Shown here: positions 45,142-53,626 of the stretch, piece after piece
How positions within the stretch are numbered: the stretch's first letter is position 1
Layout: each line of letters opens with the position of its first letter
Position numbers and translations under genes: made by a program
The notes under the pieces: model-generated
Seen by the model: only the letters and a program-made list of their open reading frames with translations
What the model was told of the DNA's origin: nothing
Databases searched by the model: none
Origin: Thalassospira lucentensis
Lineage (GTDB): Bacteria > Pseudomonadota > Alphaproteobacteria > Rhodospirillales > Thalassospiraceae
DNA: 64,000 nt
Assembly: GCF_032921865.1 (NCBI RefSeq)
Contig: NZ_CP136684.1
Span: 193,501-257,500, forward strand
Direction: 5' to 3'

Positions 45142-46164
45142 ATGGCAGTAAGCGGACGCACGAAGATAAGCGACATCGCCTCGCGTCTTGGGGTTTCTAC
45201 GGCAACCGTATCACGCGCCCTAAGCGGCAATGGTTATGTCCGGGAACATCTCGCCTCCAGAATCCGGGCTGCGGCCATTGAAATGAACTACGCCGTTTCA
45301 AGCACCACTGCCGGGCAAAAGGTCCTGATTGTTTCCTCGCAAGAGGCCATGATCGACTTCAAACGCAGCCAGTTCACCATGTATGTTCTTGAAGGGGTTC
45401 GCGAACGCGCCGAAAGCCGCGACATCCGGATAGAATCTTACATCTATCAGCCCAATCAGCCCTTCGAAGACCTCTATAAAGCAGCACAGACACCCGATTT
45501 GATTGGGCTGCTGCTTGTTTCTGTCGATGATGCAACACTTGATTTTGTGCGCACCTCGGACATGCCTGCCGTCCTGGTCAATGGTGACGATCCGGAAATG
45601 CAGCTAAGCTCGGTCACGCCATGCAACCGGTCTGCGGCCTCCTTGGCGACCAAACATCTGATCAATCAGGGACACCGCCATATCCTGTTTCTCAATCGCC
45701 CCGGCAGGCGCACAATTAAGCGCCGCCTCGAAGGATGGCGTGACGCGATGGACGGACATTACAATCCCGACTATGTGATTGATATCGACGACTGGACAGC
45801 CGAAGCCGCAAGCCAGCGCATCACCGAGGTCATCGAAAGCAACCTTTCTTTCAGCGCCATTGTCGCTGCTGGCGATATCCTGGCTGTGGGTGCTGTTTCC
45901 GCACTACAGGCAAAGGGCTATAACGTTCCAAAAGATGTTTCTGTGGTCGGCATTGATGGTCTGCCCCAGGGCCAATACATGTCGCCAGCGCTGACATCGG
46001 TCAAAATCCCGATGCAGACAGTCGGCGCGCTGTCGCTGGATCTGCTGATTGAAACCTGCCGACTGACCAATGCCGATATTGAAATGCCCGCACGCCGGAT
46101 CGAATTGGCGTGCGAGCTGATTAGCCGTGAAAGCGTCTGTCCGCCACCGAAAAAGCTACGCTGA
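45142..46164 (+). CDS. LacI-family regulator of the uronate cluster
   Basis: A 340-aa repressor: N-terminal helix-turn-helix KISDIASRLGVSTATVSRAL followed by a periplasmic-binding-protein-like sugar domain (IVSSQEAMIDFKRSQFTMYV ... VSVVGIDGLPQGQYMSPALTSV). It is divergent from kduI and convergent with kduD, so it most likely senses a uronate intermediate and controls both arms. The ATG at 45142 is preceded by AGGAAAGGG. Candidate operator sequences lie in the kduI-lacI gap (half-site CGGTGACA near 45003) and before dctP. Confidence 0.88.
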   Translation: MAVSGRTKISDIASRLGVSTATVSRALSGNGYVREHLASRIRAAAIEMNYAVSSTTAGQKVLIVSSQEAMIDFKRSQFTMYVLEGVRERAESRDIRIESYIYQPNQPFEDLYKAAQTPDLIGLLLVSVDDATLDFVRTSDMPAVLVNGDDPEMQLSSVTPCNRSAASLATKHLINQGHRHILFLNRPGRRTIKRRLEGWRDAMDGHYNPDYVIDIDDWTAEAASQRITEVIESNLSFSAIVAAGDILAVGAVSALQAKGYNVPKDVSVVGIDGLPQGQYMSPALTSVKIPMQTVGALSLDLLIETCRLTNADIEMPARRIELACELISRESVCPPPKKLR

Positions 46165-46201
46165 TGGATGGGGAACCTTCATCACAGGTCCCGCACCGGC
46201 C

Positions 46202-46942
46202 CTATCGTGCAAGCCAGCCGCCATCGACATTCAGGATTGCACCCGAAACATAATCAGATGCGGGCGCTGCCAGATAAACCGCCGTTTCCGCAATATCATC
46301 TGGCCGTCCCCAACGACCCGCCGGAATACGATCCAGAATGGCAGCCGACCGATCAGGATCATCACGCAACGCCTGTGTATTGCTTGTCGCGATATAACCC
46401 GGCGCAATCGCATTCACATTGATGCCGCGTGCCGTCCACTCGTTTGCCAGAATACGGGTCAAACCGGCCACACCATGCTTGGACGTGGTATAGGACGGAA
46501 CCCGGATGCCGCCCTGAAACGATAAAAGCGACGCGATATTCACAATCTTGCCCTGCCCGCCGCGCGCAAAGACCCCCTTGGCGAATGCCTGCGAGGTAAA
46601 GAACACCGCCTTGGCATTCACATCCATGACAGCGTCCCAGTCTTCCTCGGTAAAATCGATACAATCAGCGCGGCGGATAATCCCCGCATTATTGACCAGA
46701 ATGTCGATATTGGCCCCTTCAAACAGGGACGCCCCCGCCATCGGATCAGCAAAATCAACAATGACTTCGCCTGCGACACCGCCCGCATCACCGATCATTG
46801 CAACCGTTTCGCCACAGCTTCGCCGTCCGGCACAGACAACTTCCGCACCTGCGCGTGCCATGGCGACAGCAATAGCCTGCCCTATTCCGGCATTGGCACC
46901 GGTTACCAAAGCTTTTCGACCGCTCAGCGAGAACGCATTCAT
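46202..46942 (-). CDS. kduD: 2-deoxy-D-gluconate/2,5-diketo-3-deoxygluconate dehydrogenase
   Basis: A 246-aa classical SDR: nucleotide site TGANAGIGQAIA, NNAG, catalytic Ser-Tyr-Lys region ending PSYTTSKHGVAGL, and C-terminal SGAILNVDGGWLAR. With KduI next door, the likely step is NAD(P)H reduction of 3-deoxy-D-glycero-2,5-hexodiulosonate to KDG. KDG kinase and aldolase are not in the window. Third gene of a leftward dctQ-dctM-kduD set. ATG with GGAG 8 bases upstream. Confidence 0.9.
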   Translation of the reverse strand: MNAFSLSGRKALVTGANAGIGQAIAVAMARAGAEVVCAGRRSCGETVAMIGDAGGVAGEVIVDFADPMAGASLFEGANIDILVNNAGIIRRADCIDFTEEDWDAVMDVNAKAVFFTSQAFAKGVFARGGQGKIVNIASLLSFQGGIRVPSYTTSKHGVAGLTRILANEWTARGINVNAIAPGYIATSNTQALRDDPDRSAAILDRIPAGRWGRPDDIAETAVYLAAPASDYVSGAILNVDGGWLAR

Positions 46943-46982
46943 GATATAACTCCGCTTGGATAGGTTTAGGTATGGGTGAACG

Positions 46983-48305
46983 TCACATCAGTCCGAGGAA
47001 ACGCGGCAATGCCAGCGTGATCCAAGGGACATAAGTGGTCAGAAGCAAGGCCACCGATGTCGCAAAGAAGAACGGCAATATCGGCCTTACCACCTGATCA
47101 ATGCGCAGATTGGCAACCGCACACCCGACAAAAAGGACACTCCCGACAGGTGGTGTCATCGACCCGACCCCAAGGTTAAAGATCATGATGATCCCCAAAT
47201 GCACCGGATGAATGCCGATCTCGGTCGCAATCGGCAAAAAGATCGGGGTGAAAATCAATACTGCCGGCGTCAGATCCATGAAAAACCCGATGATCAGCAG
47301 GCAGACATTCATCACCAGCAAAATCACAATGGGATTGTCAAAGGTCAGAATGGTCTCGGCAATCACATCGGGAATACCGGCAATCGTCATGACATAGGAC
47401 ATGATGCCCGATGCCGCGATCAGAAACAGGATCGAACAACTGGTAACCGCCGAGGATTTCAAAGCTTCCAGATATTCCTGCAAGCTCGCCATCCGGTACA
47501 TCAACGACAAAACAAATGAATACAGAACGGCAACCGCCGCCCCTTCGGTCGCGGTAAACGCCCCGATCGCAATGCCGCCGATAACCAGAATAATCATCAA
47601 TAAAGGCGGCAAAGCCTGCCATATCACATGCAGCACTTCCGACCAGCCGACACTACCTTCGGTGCGATAGCCGCGGCGCACGGCAAAAAAGGTAATGACC
47701 ATCATGACCGATAGCCCCATCAGGATGCCCGGAAGATACCCTCCAAGGAACAGGGCCGAAATCGACGTCCCACCCGATACCAGCGAAAACAGGATTAACG
47801 GTCCGCTCGGCGGGATCAGAATGCCAGTTGGCGCCGATGCAATATTCACCGCCGCTGAAAATGCGGGATCATACCCCTCTTTGCGCTGCAACGGCCCCAT
47901 AACGCCACCAACAGCAGCGGCGGCGGCAATTGATGACCCGGAAATCGATCCAAACAGCATATTGGCCAGCACATTGGTATGCGCCAAGGCACCGGGCATA
48001 CGCCCGCCCAGCAATTTCGCCAGATTGATCAGGCGGATTGCGATGCCGCCCTTGTTCATGATGTTCCCCGCCAGCACAAAAAACGGGATGGCCAAAAGTG
48101 TAAAACTGTCGATGCCCGAAAACATCTTTTGGGCGCTGACAAAACTGATAACCTGTGAAGGCAGATAGGCAAAGCCCGTCACAACCGAAGAAACACCAAT
48201 CGCAATCGAAATCGGCGTTCCCAGGGCCAGAAGGCCGAAAAACAGTGCAAAAAGCACTACTGCCGCACCGGCAGGATCAAGCATGAAATCAATAATCACA
48301 TCCAT
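46983..48305 (-). CDS. TRAP transporter large permease (DctM type)
   Basis: A 440-aa polytopic membrane protein of the DctM/UehC type, with about 12 hydrophobic segments. Family motifs: ANMLFGSISGSSIAAAAAVG, SAPTGILIPPSGPLI, FTATEGAAVAVLYSFVLSL and SMTPPVGSVLFVG. It is the ion-coupled translocation subunit, working with the DctQ and DctP proteins here to import a uronate or unsaturated uronide (inferred from context). ATG at 48305 follows the dctQ stop by one base with AGGAG 10 bases upstream. Confidence 0.92.
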   Translation of the reverse strand: MDVIIDFMLDPAGAAVVLFALFFGLLALGTPISIAIGVSSVVTGFAYLPSQVISFVSAQKMFSGIDSFTLLAIPFFVLAGNIMNKGGIAIRLINLAKLLGGRMPGALAHTNVLANMLFGSISGSSIAAAAAVGGVMGPLQRKEGYDPAFSAAVNIASAPTGILIPPSGPLILFSLVSGGTSISALFLGGYLPGILMGLSVMMVITFFAVRRGYRTEGSVGWSEVLHVIWQALPPLLMIILVIGGIAIGAFTATEGAAVAVLYSFVLSLMYRMASLQEYLEALKSSAVTSCSILFLIAASGIMSYVMTIAGIPDVIAETILTFDNPIVILLVMNVCLLIIGFFMDLTPAVLIFTPIFLPIATEIGIHPVHLGIIMIFNLGVGSMTPPVGSVLFVGCAVANLRIDQVVRPILPFFFATSVALLLTTYVPWITLALPRFLGLM

Positions 48306-48306
48306 T

Positions 48307-48810
48307 TCAGGCTGTCTCCTGCACTTCTTCAACCGGTGCCAACTGCCCCAGACCAATCAGGATAATATTAAGAGCCTGTAACAGAATGATCAGGCCTGCC
48401 GACACCGGAACCGCAAGGTAAACCATCCCCATCGGGATCTGCATGATCGGCGAAAGCTGCGCCATTGCCGACATGCTCGCCCCCCAGCCACCGATCAGCA
48501 TCGTAAAGCTGGCAAATGCGATGGAAATAACCCCGTTCAGCATCGCCAGCCCTTTGCGCCACCATATCGGACCCAGAAAAACCAGCAGATCAAGCGACAG
48601 ATGTTTACGGCTGCCAAAACAGTAAGCCGACCCCAGAAGCGCCATCCAGATCATCGTGAATCGAAGCGTTTCTTCCGTGAACAAGGCAGGCGTTGCCAGC
48701 ACATAGCGGGTAAAAACCTGCCACAGCATCAGGACCACCATGCCGCACAAAGTGATTGAAATAATCACCAGCAGCAGGCGCTCTATGCCATGCTTGAGAG
48801 ATTGCAACAC
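48307..48810 (-). CDS. TRAP transporter small permease (DctQ type)
   Basis: A 167-aa protein with four membrane segments. Typical DctQ features: VFTRYVLATPALFTEETLRF in the first half, then SRKHLSLDLL. It partners the adjacent DctM. I chose GTG at 48810 because GGAGG lies 9 bases upstream; a further in-frame ATG at 48843 would overlap that ribosome site. Divergent from dctP across a 443-base gap. Confidence 0.88.
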   Translation of the reverse strand: MLQSLKHGIERLLLVIISITLCGMVVLMLWQVFTRYVLATPALFTEETLRFTMIWMALLGSAYCFGSRKHLSLDLLVFLGPIWWRKGLAMLNGVISIAFASFTMLIGGWGASMSAMAQLSPIMQIPMGMVYLAVPVSAGLIILLQALNIILIGLGQLAPVEEVQETA

Positions 48811-49253
48811 TTCGCGTTTCCTCCGTCGAAGTCGCCCGGCCAAATTCAGGCATTATTTTTATGTCGATTGTCCTCAGACCATGCGATGTGCAAACAATAT
48901 CTGCAATCTGAAAATTATTTTCACAAACAATTCACAGTCGGCCTCACACATTAAAACCGGCTGATGCAACCGGTTCCACGAAACCAAACTGTGCTCCATC
49001 ACATTCAAAATATTATGGAACCTGCCCGACGCTGTAGCCTCAAAGATATCGGCGTGCAATTGCCCCAAAGCCAGATGCAGGCGGCCCTTGCAGGCGGCTT
49101 CAACATGCTCGCTTCGATACTCGGGAATGAAAATTTATTACATATAGAAATTTTATTTTCACAATGACAGTTTTATCCACATGTCATCGATGAAATGCGG
49201 TGACATTTTCGTCACCGCCATTCGGGCGGAAAGAAATCCAAGGGAGGAAAACA
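48811..49253. other. Divergent regulatory region between dctQM-kduD and dctP
   Basis: No gene is evident. The stretch is AT-rich and must carry two divergent promoters. TTATTTTCACAA occurs at 48915-48926 and again, same orientation, at 49153-49164. AATTTATTACATAT near 49131-49144 resembles the complement of a sequence in the lacI leader (AATTTATTTACATAT, about 45095-45110). These may be binding sites of the LacI regulator, but they are short and AT-rich, so chance is possible. Confidence 0.4.
49197..49218. promoter_or_regulatory. Inverted repeat in the dctP leader, candidate operator
   Basis: GCGGTGAC (49197-49204) and GTCACCGC (49211-49218) are exact inverted arms around six bases, 36 bases before the dctP ATG. 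The half-site CGGTGACA recurs in the kduI-lacI gap at about 45003. That suits a LacI-type dimer acting on both, though an mRNA leader hairpin is an alternative. Confidence 0.45.
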
Positions 49254-50228
49254 ATGAAATATCAGAAACTTGCCTTGACCTTAACAGCAATAGCCGCCCT
49301 TACGGTCGGCCAGGCAGAGGCGAAAACACGTTTGACTCTGGCCAACTCGCTGTCAGCAGACCACCCGACCAGTACAGCCTTGCAGCAATTCGCTGATGAA
49401 GTGAAAGAACGCACAGACGGCGAAGTTACCATTCAGCTGTTCTTAAATGCGGTTCTGGGGTCCGAGCGCGAAGTCCTCGAACAGCTTCAGAACGGTGCGG
49501 TTGACATGACCCGTGTGAGCGCAGGCAACCTCGAAAACTTTGATCCGGTATTCAAGGCATTCACCCTGCCTTATATCTTCAAGGGCGAAGACCATTTCTA
49601 TCGCGTCATGACCGGACCGGTCGCAGACGAGGTCTATAACGCCACAGAAGGCAGCGGCTTCGTCGGCCTGACCTTCTTCGACAGCGGCGCACGTTCGTTC
49701 TATACCACCGATAAACCGATCAATACGCCAGAAGATCTTGCAGGCCAGAAAATCCGGGTTCTGAACTCCAACAGCTCGATCCGCATGGTCGAAATGATGG
49801 GGGGCTCCCCGACCCCGATGCCCTACGCCGAAATCTATACGGCCCTGCAAATGGGCGTGATTGATGGTGCGGAAAACAACGTCACGGCTTTGACCATCGG
49901 CCGTCACGGCGAAGTCGCCAAATTCTATTCACAGGACGAACATCTTCGCATTCCGGATTTCCTCGTGATCTCCAACGCAGCCACTGAAAAACTCACCGAC
50001 GAACAGAACACCATTCTCAAGGAAGCTGCCCTGCATGCGACTGAATCCTTCCGCGCGCTTTGGGACCAAGCCGTCAAGGATTCGACCACCGAAGCAGAAA
50101 AGATGGGCGTGACTTTTGTCTCCCCGGATCAGGCACCTTTCCGCGAAAAAGTCATGCCGCTGCTTGACGAGTATCGTAACGATCCGGATTTCGGCGGTCT
50201 CCTGACCCAGATCCTCGAAACCGAATAA
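49254..50228 (+). CDS. TRAP transporter solute-binding protein (DctP family)
   Basis: A 324-aa periplasmic protein. Signal peptide MKYQKLALTLTAIAALTVG with cleavage near AEAK. The DctP fold shows in LTLANSLSADHPTSTALQQF, GEVTIQLFLNAVLGSEREVL, the arginine helix region GQKIRVLNSNSSIRMVEMMG and the PMPYAEIYTALQMGVIDGAENN motif. It binds the acidic sugar for the DctQM permease across the divergent promoter. ATG at 49254 with GGGAGG ideally placed. The GH105 gene follows on the same strand after 51 bases. Confidence 0.93.
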   Translation: MKYQKLALTLTAIAALTVGQAEAKTRLTLANSLSADHPTSTALQQFADEVKERTDGEVTIQLFLNAVLGSEREVLEQLQNGAVDMTRVSAGNLENFDPVFKAFTLPYIFKGEDHFYRVMTGPVADEVYNATEGSGFVGLTFFDSGARSFYTTDKPINTPEDLAGQKIRVLNSNSSIRMVEMMGGSPTPMPYAEIYTALQMGVIDGAENNVTALTIGRHGEVAKFYSQDEHLRIPDFLVISNAATEKLTDEQNTILKEAALHATESFRALWDQAVKDSTTEAEKMGVTFVSPDQAPFREKVMPLLDEYRNDPDFGGLLTQILETE

Positions 50229-50279
50229 TTTTCCGCTCCGCGCCGACCAAATTCCTCAAAAAAACAGCGAGACACAATA

Positions 50280-51377
50280 ATGGGAACCGATACCGTCAGC
50301 CTTCGCGACGAATTGAAAGAGAAAATCTCTCAGATAGTGACAGGCTTGCGTAACCTGCGAGACGAAGGACAGTTCAACGAGCCGAACCTTGATGGAACAG
50401 CCGGTGATTATGTCAGTTTCGATAGTTGGGAATGGCCACAGGGTGTCGGTCTATACGGAATTGCGCAACTCTGGCTCCAGACCGGAGACGCAGAAGCGCG
50501 GAGCATTCTGGAAAACTGGTACGAAAAACAACTTTCCCTGGGTCTACCGTCCCAGAATGTGAACACGACAGCCCCCATGCTGGCGCTTTCCATTCTGTGG
50601 CAGCAGACCCGGGATCCTCGCTGGGAACCTGTTCTTGACGATTGGGCAAACCGCCTGATCGCAGACGCCCCGCGCACCACGTCCGGCGGGTTCCAGCACG
50701 ATGTTTCAGACAAGATCAATAACGGCGAACTGTGGGACGATACCCTGTTCATGCTCGCCCTGTTTCTGGCATCGTACGGTCAGGCTTCCGGCCGAAAAGA
50801 CCTGATCGAAGAAGCCAAATTCCAGTTTCTGGTGCACACCCACTATCTTTGCGAACCCGAAACCGGCCTGTGGTTTCATGGCTGGACCTTCGATGGTCAT
50901 CACAATTTCGCCCGTGCACGCTGGGCCCGTGGCAACTCATGGATTTCGGCCGGAATACTCGATCTGATTGAACTTGCCGATCTTGATGCCGCCACACGCC
51001 GCTATCTGCTGTGGGTGGTCAAGGCACAGCTATCAAGCCTGATTGACTATCAGACCCAAAACGGCACATGGCACACACTGGTCGATGACCCGACCTCTTA
51101 CGAGGAAATCTCGGCCACCTCTGCAATCGGCTATGCCCTGCTCAAAGGATATCGCCTGGGCCTTGGACCGGAAAGCTGGAAAACGGCTGGTCAGAAAGCT
51201 TTGCATGCGGTGCTCGGCAACATCGACAGTAATGGTGTCGTGCAACAGGTTTCCTACGGCACCCGCATGGGACATGATCTTGAATTCTACAAGAACATCC
51301 CCCTGCACCCAACCGGCTATGGCCAATCCATGGCGCTTCTATGCCTTGTCGAAGCCCTCAATCACATAAACGAATAG
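50280..51377 (+). CDS. GH105 unsaturated uronyl hydrolase (YteR/YesR type)
   Basis: A 365-aa (alpha/alpha)6-barrel protein. GH105 features: WEWPQGVGLYGI, WDDTLFMLALFLA (the general-acid Asp), WFHGWTFDGHHNFARARWARGN and HPTGYGQSMALL. These enzymes hydrate the double bond of delta-4,5-unsaturated uronides left by polysaccharide lyases, releasing 5-keto-4-deoxyuronate, the KduI substrate. With no signal peptide it works in the cytoplasm on imported disaccharides. Whether the natural substrate is rhamnogalacturonan-, ulvan- or other uronide-derived is not shown. Confidence 0.9.
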   Translation: MGTDTVSLRDELKEKISQIVTGLRNLRDEGQFNEPNLDGTAGDYVSFDSWEWPQGVGLYGIAQLWLQTGDAEARSILENWYEKQLSLGLPSQNVNTTAPMLALSILWQQTRDPRWEPVLDDWANRLIADAPRTTSGGFQHDVSDKINNGELWDDTLFMLALFLASYGQASGRKDLIEEAKFQFLVHTHYLCEPETGLWFHGWTFDGHHNFARARWARGNSWISAGILDLIELADLDAATRRYLLWVVKAQLSSLIDYQTQNGTWHTLVDDPTSYEEISATSAIGYALLKGYRLGLGPESWKTAGQKALHAVLGNIDSNGVVQQVSYGTRMGHDLEFYKNIPLHPTGYGQSMALLCLVEALNHINE

Positions 51378-51403
51378 AATTGCGCTTCAACTGAAGCTTC
51401 GAA

Positions 51404-51437
51404 AGCCCCTGTCCGCATTGCGACAGGGGCTCTTTTT
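51404..51437 (+). terminator. Intrinsic terminator after the GH105 gene
   Basis: AGCCCCTGTC (51404-51413) pairs exactly with 51422-51431 over an 8-base loop and is followed by CTTTTTAT. It ends the dctP-GH105 transcript. It lies just beyond the stop of the leftward dehydrogenase gene, so it may work in both directions. Confidence 0.88.
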
Positions 51438-51445
51438 ATAAGTTT

Positions 51446-52504
51446 TCAACGAAGCCTATCGACCAAGACCGAACCAAAATCACTACAAGACAATGATCCG
51501 GCAAGGTCTGCTGTTCGTGTGTCCGGACTTTTGAGCATTTCAGCAATTGCCATATCAAGTCGGTTCGCCGCCTGCTGCAAGTCGTTGCGTCCAGTTTCTG
51601 CCCCCTTCCAATCCAGAAGCAAAACGGTCGACAGCAAGAGAGACACGGGATTGGCAATGTTTTTACCCGCGATATCAGGTGCGGAACCATGCGATGCCTG
51701 CGCAATCGCATTTTCATCCCCGACATTAAGCGATCCGGAAAGCCCAAGGCCACCGGCCAGCTCCGCCGCCTCATTCGAAAGGATGTCACCAAACATGTTG
51801 GTCGTTACAATCACGTCAAACGCATCTGGCGTTCTGACCAGAAGTGATGCCATCGCATCAACATGTTCTTCGCGAACCGTAAGTCCGCCCTGCTCGGCTG
51901 CGGCTTTCTCTGCTTCGGATAAAAACAGACCGTCGCTAAGCTTTAAAACATTAGCCTTGTGCACAATGGTCAGATGCCCGCGACGTTTGGCCGCAAGACG
52001 TGCAGCAAATGCCGACACCCGATAACTTCCCTGGCGCGTCACCTTGCGCATCGCCAGCGCAAGATCAGGAGTTGGCATCACCTCGCCGGTGCCTGCATAC
52101 ATGGTGCGATCGGCATAAAAACCTTCTGTATTTTCACGCACAATCACCAGATCCATATTTCGGGCCAAAGCAGGAAGACCTTCAAACACCTTCGAAGGCC
52201 TTACATTGGCATACAGATCAAGATTGATGCGCAATGCCGCAGAAGGATTGATCCCACCCTGATCTGCCGGAGGATAATGCGCGGTATCAACCGGTCCCAG
52301 AATGGCCAGATCAGCCTTGCGGGCACGCTCGATCAATTCCGGGGTAATGGTGGCACCGTACTTTTCCAATGATGCAAATCCGACGTCTTCGCTGCTAAAT
52401 TTTAATCCCAGCGAAAATGAACGATCCAATGCCTCAAGCACATTGCGGGTGACAGCCGTAATTTCCGGTCCGATCCCGTCGCCCGGCAATAAAAGAACAT
52501 CCAC
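51446..52504 (-). CDS. Isopropylmalate/isocitrate/tartrate dehydrogenase family protein
   Basis: A 352-aa beta-decarboxylating dehydrogenase. Seen: LLPGDGIGPEI at the start, RINLDLYANVRPSK, VIVRENTEGFYADR, HKANVLKLSDGLF, DVIVTTNMFGDILSNEAAEL and GSAPDIAGKNIANP. The family oxidises 2-hydroxy-tricarboxylates or tartrate with NAD(P). Within a tricarballylate/aconitate-type cluster it probably handles a related hydroxy acid rather than leucine precursors (inference from context). GTG start; GGAGG overlaps the end of the upstream gene, giving translational coupling. Confidence 0.85.
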   Translation of the reverse strand: MDVLLLPGDGIGPEITAVTRNVLEALDRSFSLGLKFSSEDVGFASLEKYGATITPELIERARKADLAILGPVDTAHYPPADQGGINPSAALRINLDLYANVRPSKVFEGLPALARNMDLVIVRENTEGFYADRTMYAGTGEVMPTPDLALAMRKVTRQGSYRVSAFAARLAAKRRGHLTIVHKANVLKLSDGLFLSEAEKAAAEQGGLTVREEHVDAMASLLVRTPDAFDVIVTTNMFGDILSNEAAELAGGLGLSGSLNVGDENAIAQASHGSAPDIAGKNIANPVSLLLSTVLLLDWKGAETGRNDLQQAANRLDMAIAEMLKSPDTRTADLAGSLSCSDFGSVLVDRLR

Positions 52505-52508
52505 GACC

Positions 52509-53621
52509 CTAAACCTCCGTCAGAATATTTTCAGGAACAAGAACCCGACCTTCAAATAACCGGCGTGCGGTGCGGATCACCCCGCCGGAAATCACCGAAA
52601 GATTTGGTCCTGATCCCTCAATGGTAAGTTCCACCGCAATCATGCCACTCGGATGTTCAATCTGAATCCACTGTTGCGGCAAGGCCTTGAGACTGATCAT
52701 ACCATCAACGATGCTTCCTGAAAGTGATGCGCAACTGGCAACACAAATCGCACCGGTCACCGCATGGGTCGCATGGCAATTATGCGGCACAAAATAGCGC
52801 GATGTAATATCGCCACCTTTTGTCGGCTCGGACAGAATGGCCATTTTCGGAACAACCTTGCCGGTACAGTCGCCAAGCCCCATCAGTTCCGATGCTTTGC
52901 GGCGCACGGCTTCCATCCGCGCAATCAGTTCTGCATTGCCGTCAAGCTGCGCCTTTGTTTCGTTCCCCGTTATTCCAAGATCGCGGGCGCGAAACATCAC
53001 CATCGGAACCGCCACATCAATACAGGTCACTTCAAGCCCGTCGATATAGTTGATCGGTTTCCCCGTTGGCAGGAGCCGACCGGTTTTGCTGCCCATGATA
53101 TCCTTGAACCGCAATATCAGCGGGGACGCCGTCCCGGGCACGCCATCAATCGCCGCATCCCCGCTATAGGTCACCTTTCCGCCGGGTGTCGCGACCAGAA
53201 CGTCAACCAATGCACCGACATTTTTATTGTAAATGCGGACCAGCGTTTGATCCCCTGTAACCGGCACCAAACCGGCCTCAATCGCAAACGGGGCAACGGC
53301 TGCGGTCATGTTCCCGCAATTCGGATTAACATCAACCTCTGCCCTGTCGATGGCGACCTGGGCAAACAGGAACTCGACATCTGCATCCGGTCGGCTGGAC
53401 GGCGCAACAATGCATGATTTGCTGGTTAACGTATCGGCACCGCCAATTCCATCAATCTGACGTTTGTCTGGCGACCCCATCGCCGCAAGCAAAAGACGAT
53501 CACGCGCGGCAACGTCTTCGGGCAAATCACTGGCCAAAAAGATCGGCCCTTTTGATGTCCCGCCGCGCATCATCACGCAGGGAACGGCATGTTGGTCATT
53601 CACAATCACGGTATTTTTCAT
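52509..53621 (-). CDS. PrpF/GalD-type (DUF453) isomerase or tautomerase
   Basis: A 370-aa diaminopimelate-epimerase-fold protein. Motifs: VMMRGGTSKGPIFLASDLP, IDGIGGADTLTSKSCIV, NPNCGNMTAAVAPFA and HNCHATHAVTGAICVA. Relatives interconvert aconitate or methylaconitate isomers, or tautomerise 4-oxalomesaconate, by moving a proton next to a carboxylate. In this cluster an aconitate isomerase role fits, since TcuA would form cis-aconitate (inference). ATG at 53621 lies 6 bases downstream of the TctAB stop region, with GGGGTGA as ribosome site; a GTG at 53630 is less likely. Confidence 0.85.
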   Translation of the reverse strand: MKNTVIVNDQHAVPCVMMRGGTSKGPIFLASDLPEDVAARDRLLLAAMGSPDKRQIDGIGGADTLTSKSCIVAPSSRPDADVEFLFAQVAIDRAEVDVNPNCGNMTAAVAPFAIEAGLVPVTGDQTLVRIYNKNVGALVDVLVATPGGKVTYSGDAAIDGVPGTASPLILRFKDIMGSKTGRLLPTGKPINYIDGLEVTCIDVAVPMVMFRARDLGITGNETKAQLDGNAELIARMEAVRRKASELMGLGDCTGKVVPKMAILSEPTKGGDITSRYFVPHNCHATHAVTGAICVASCASLSGSIVDGMISLKALPQQWIQIEHPSGMIAVELTIEGSGPNLSVISGGVIRTARRLFEGRVLVPENILTEV

Positions 53622-53626
53622 GTCGA

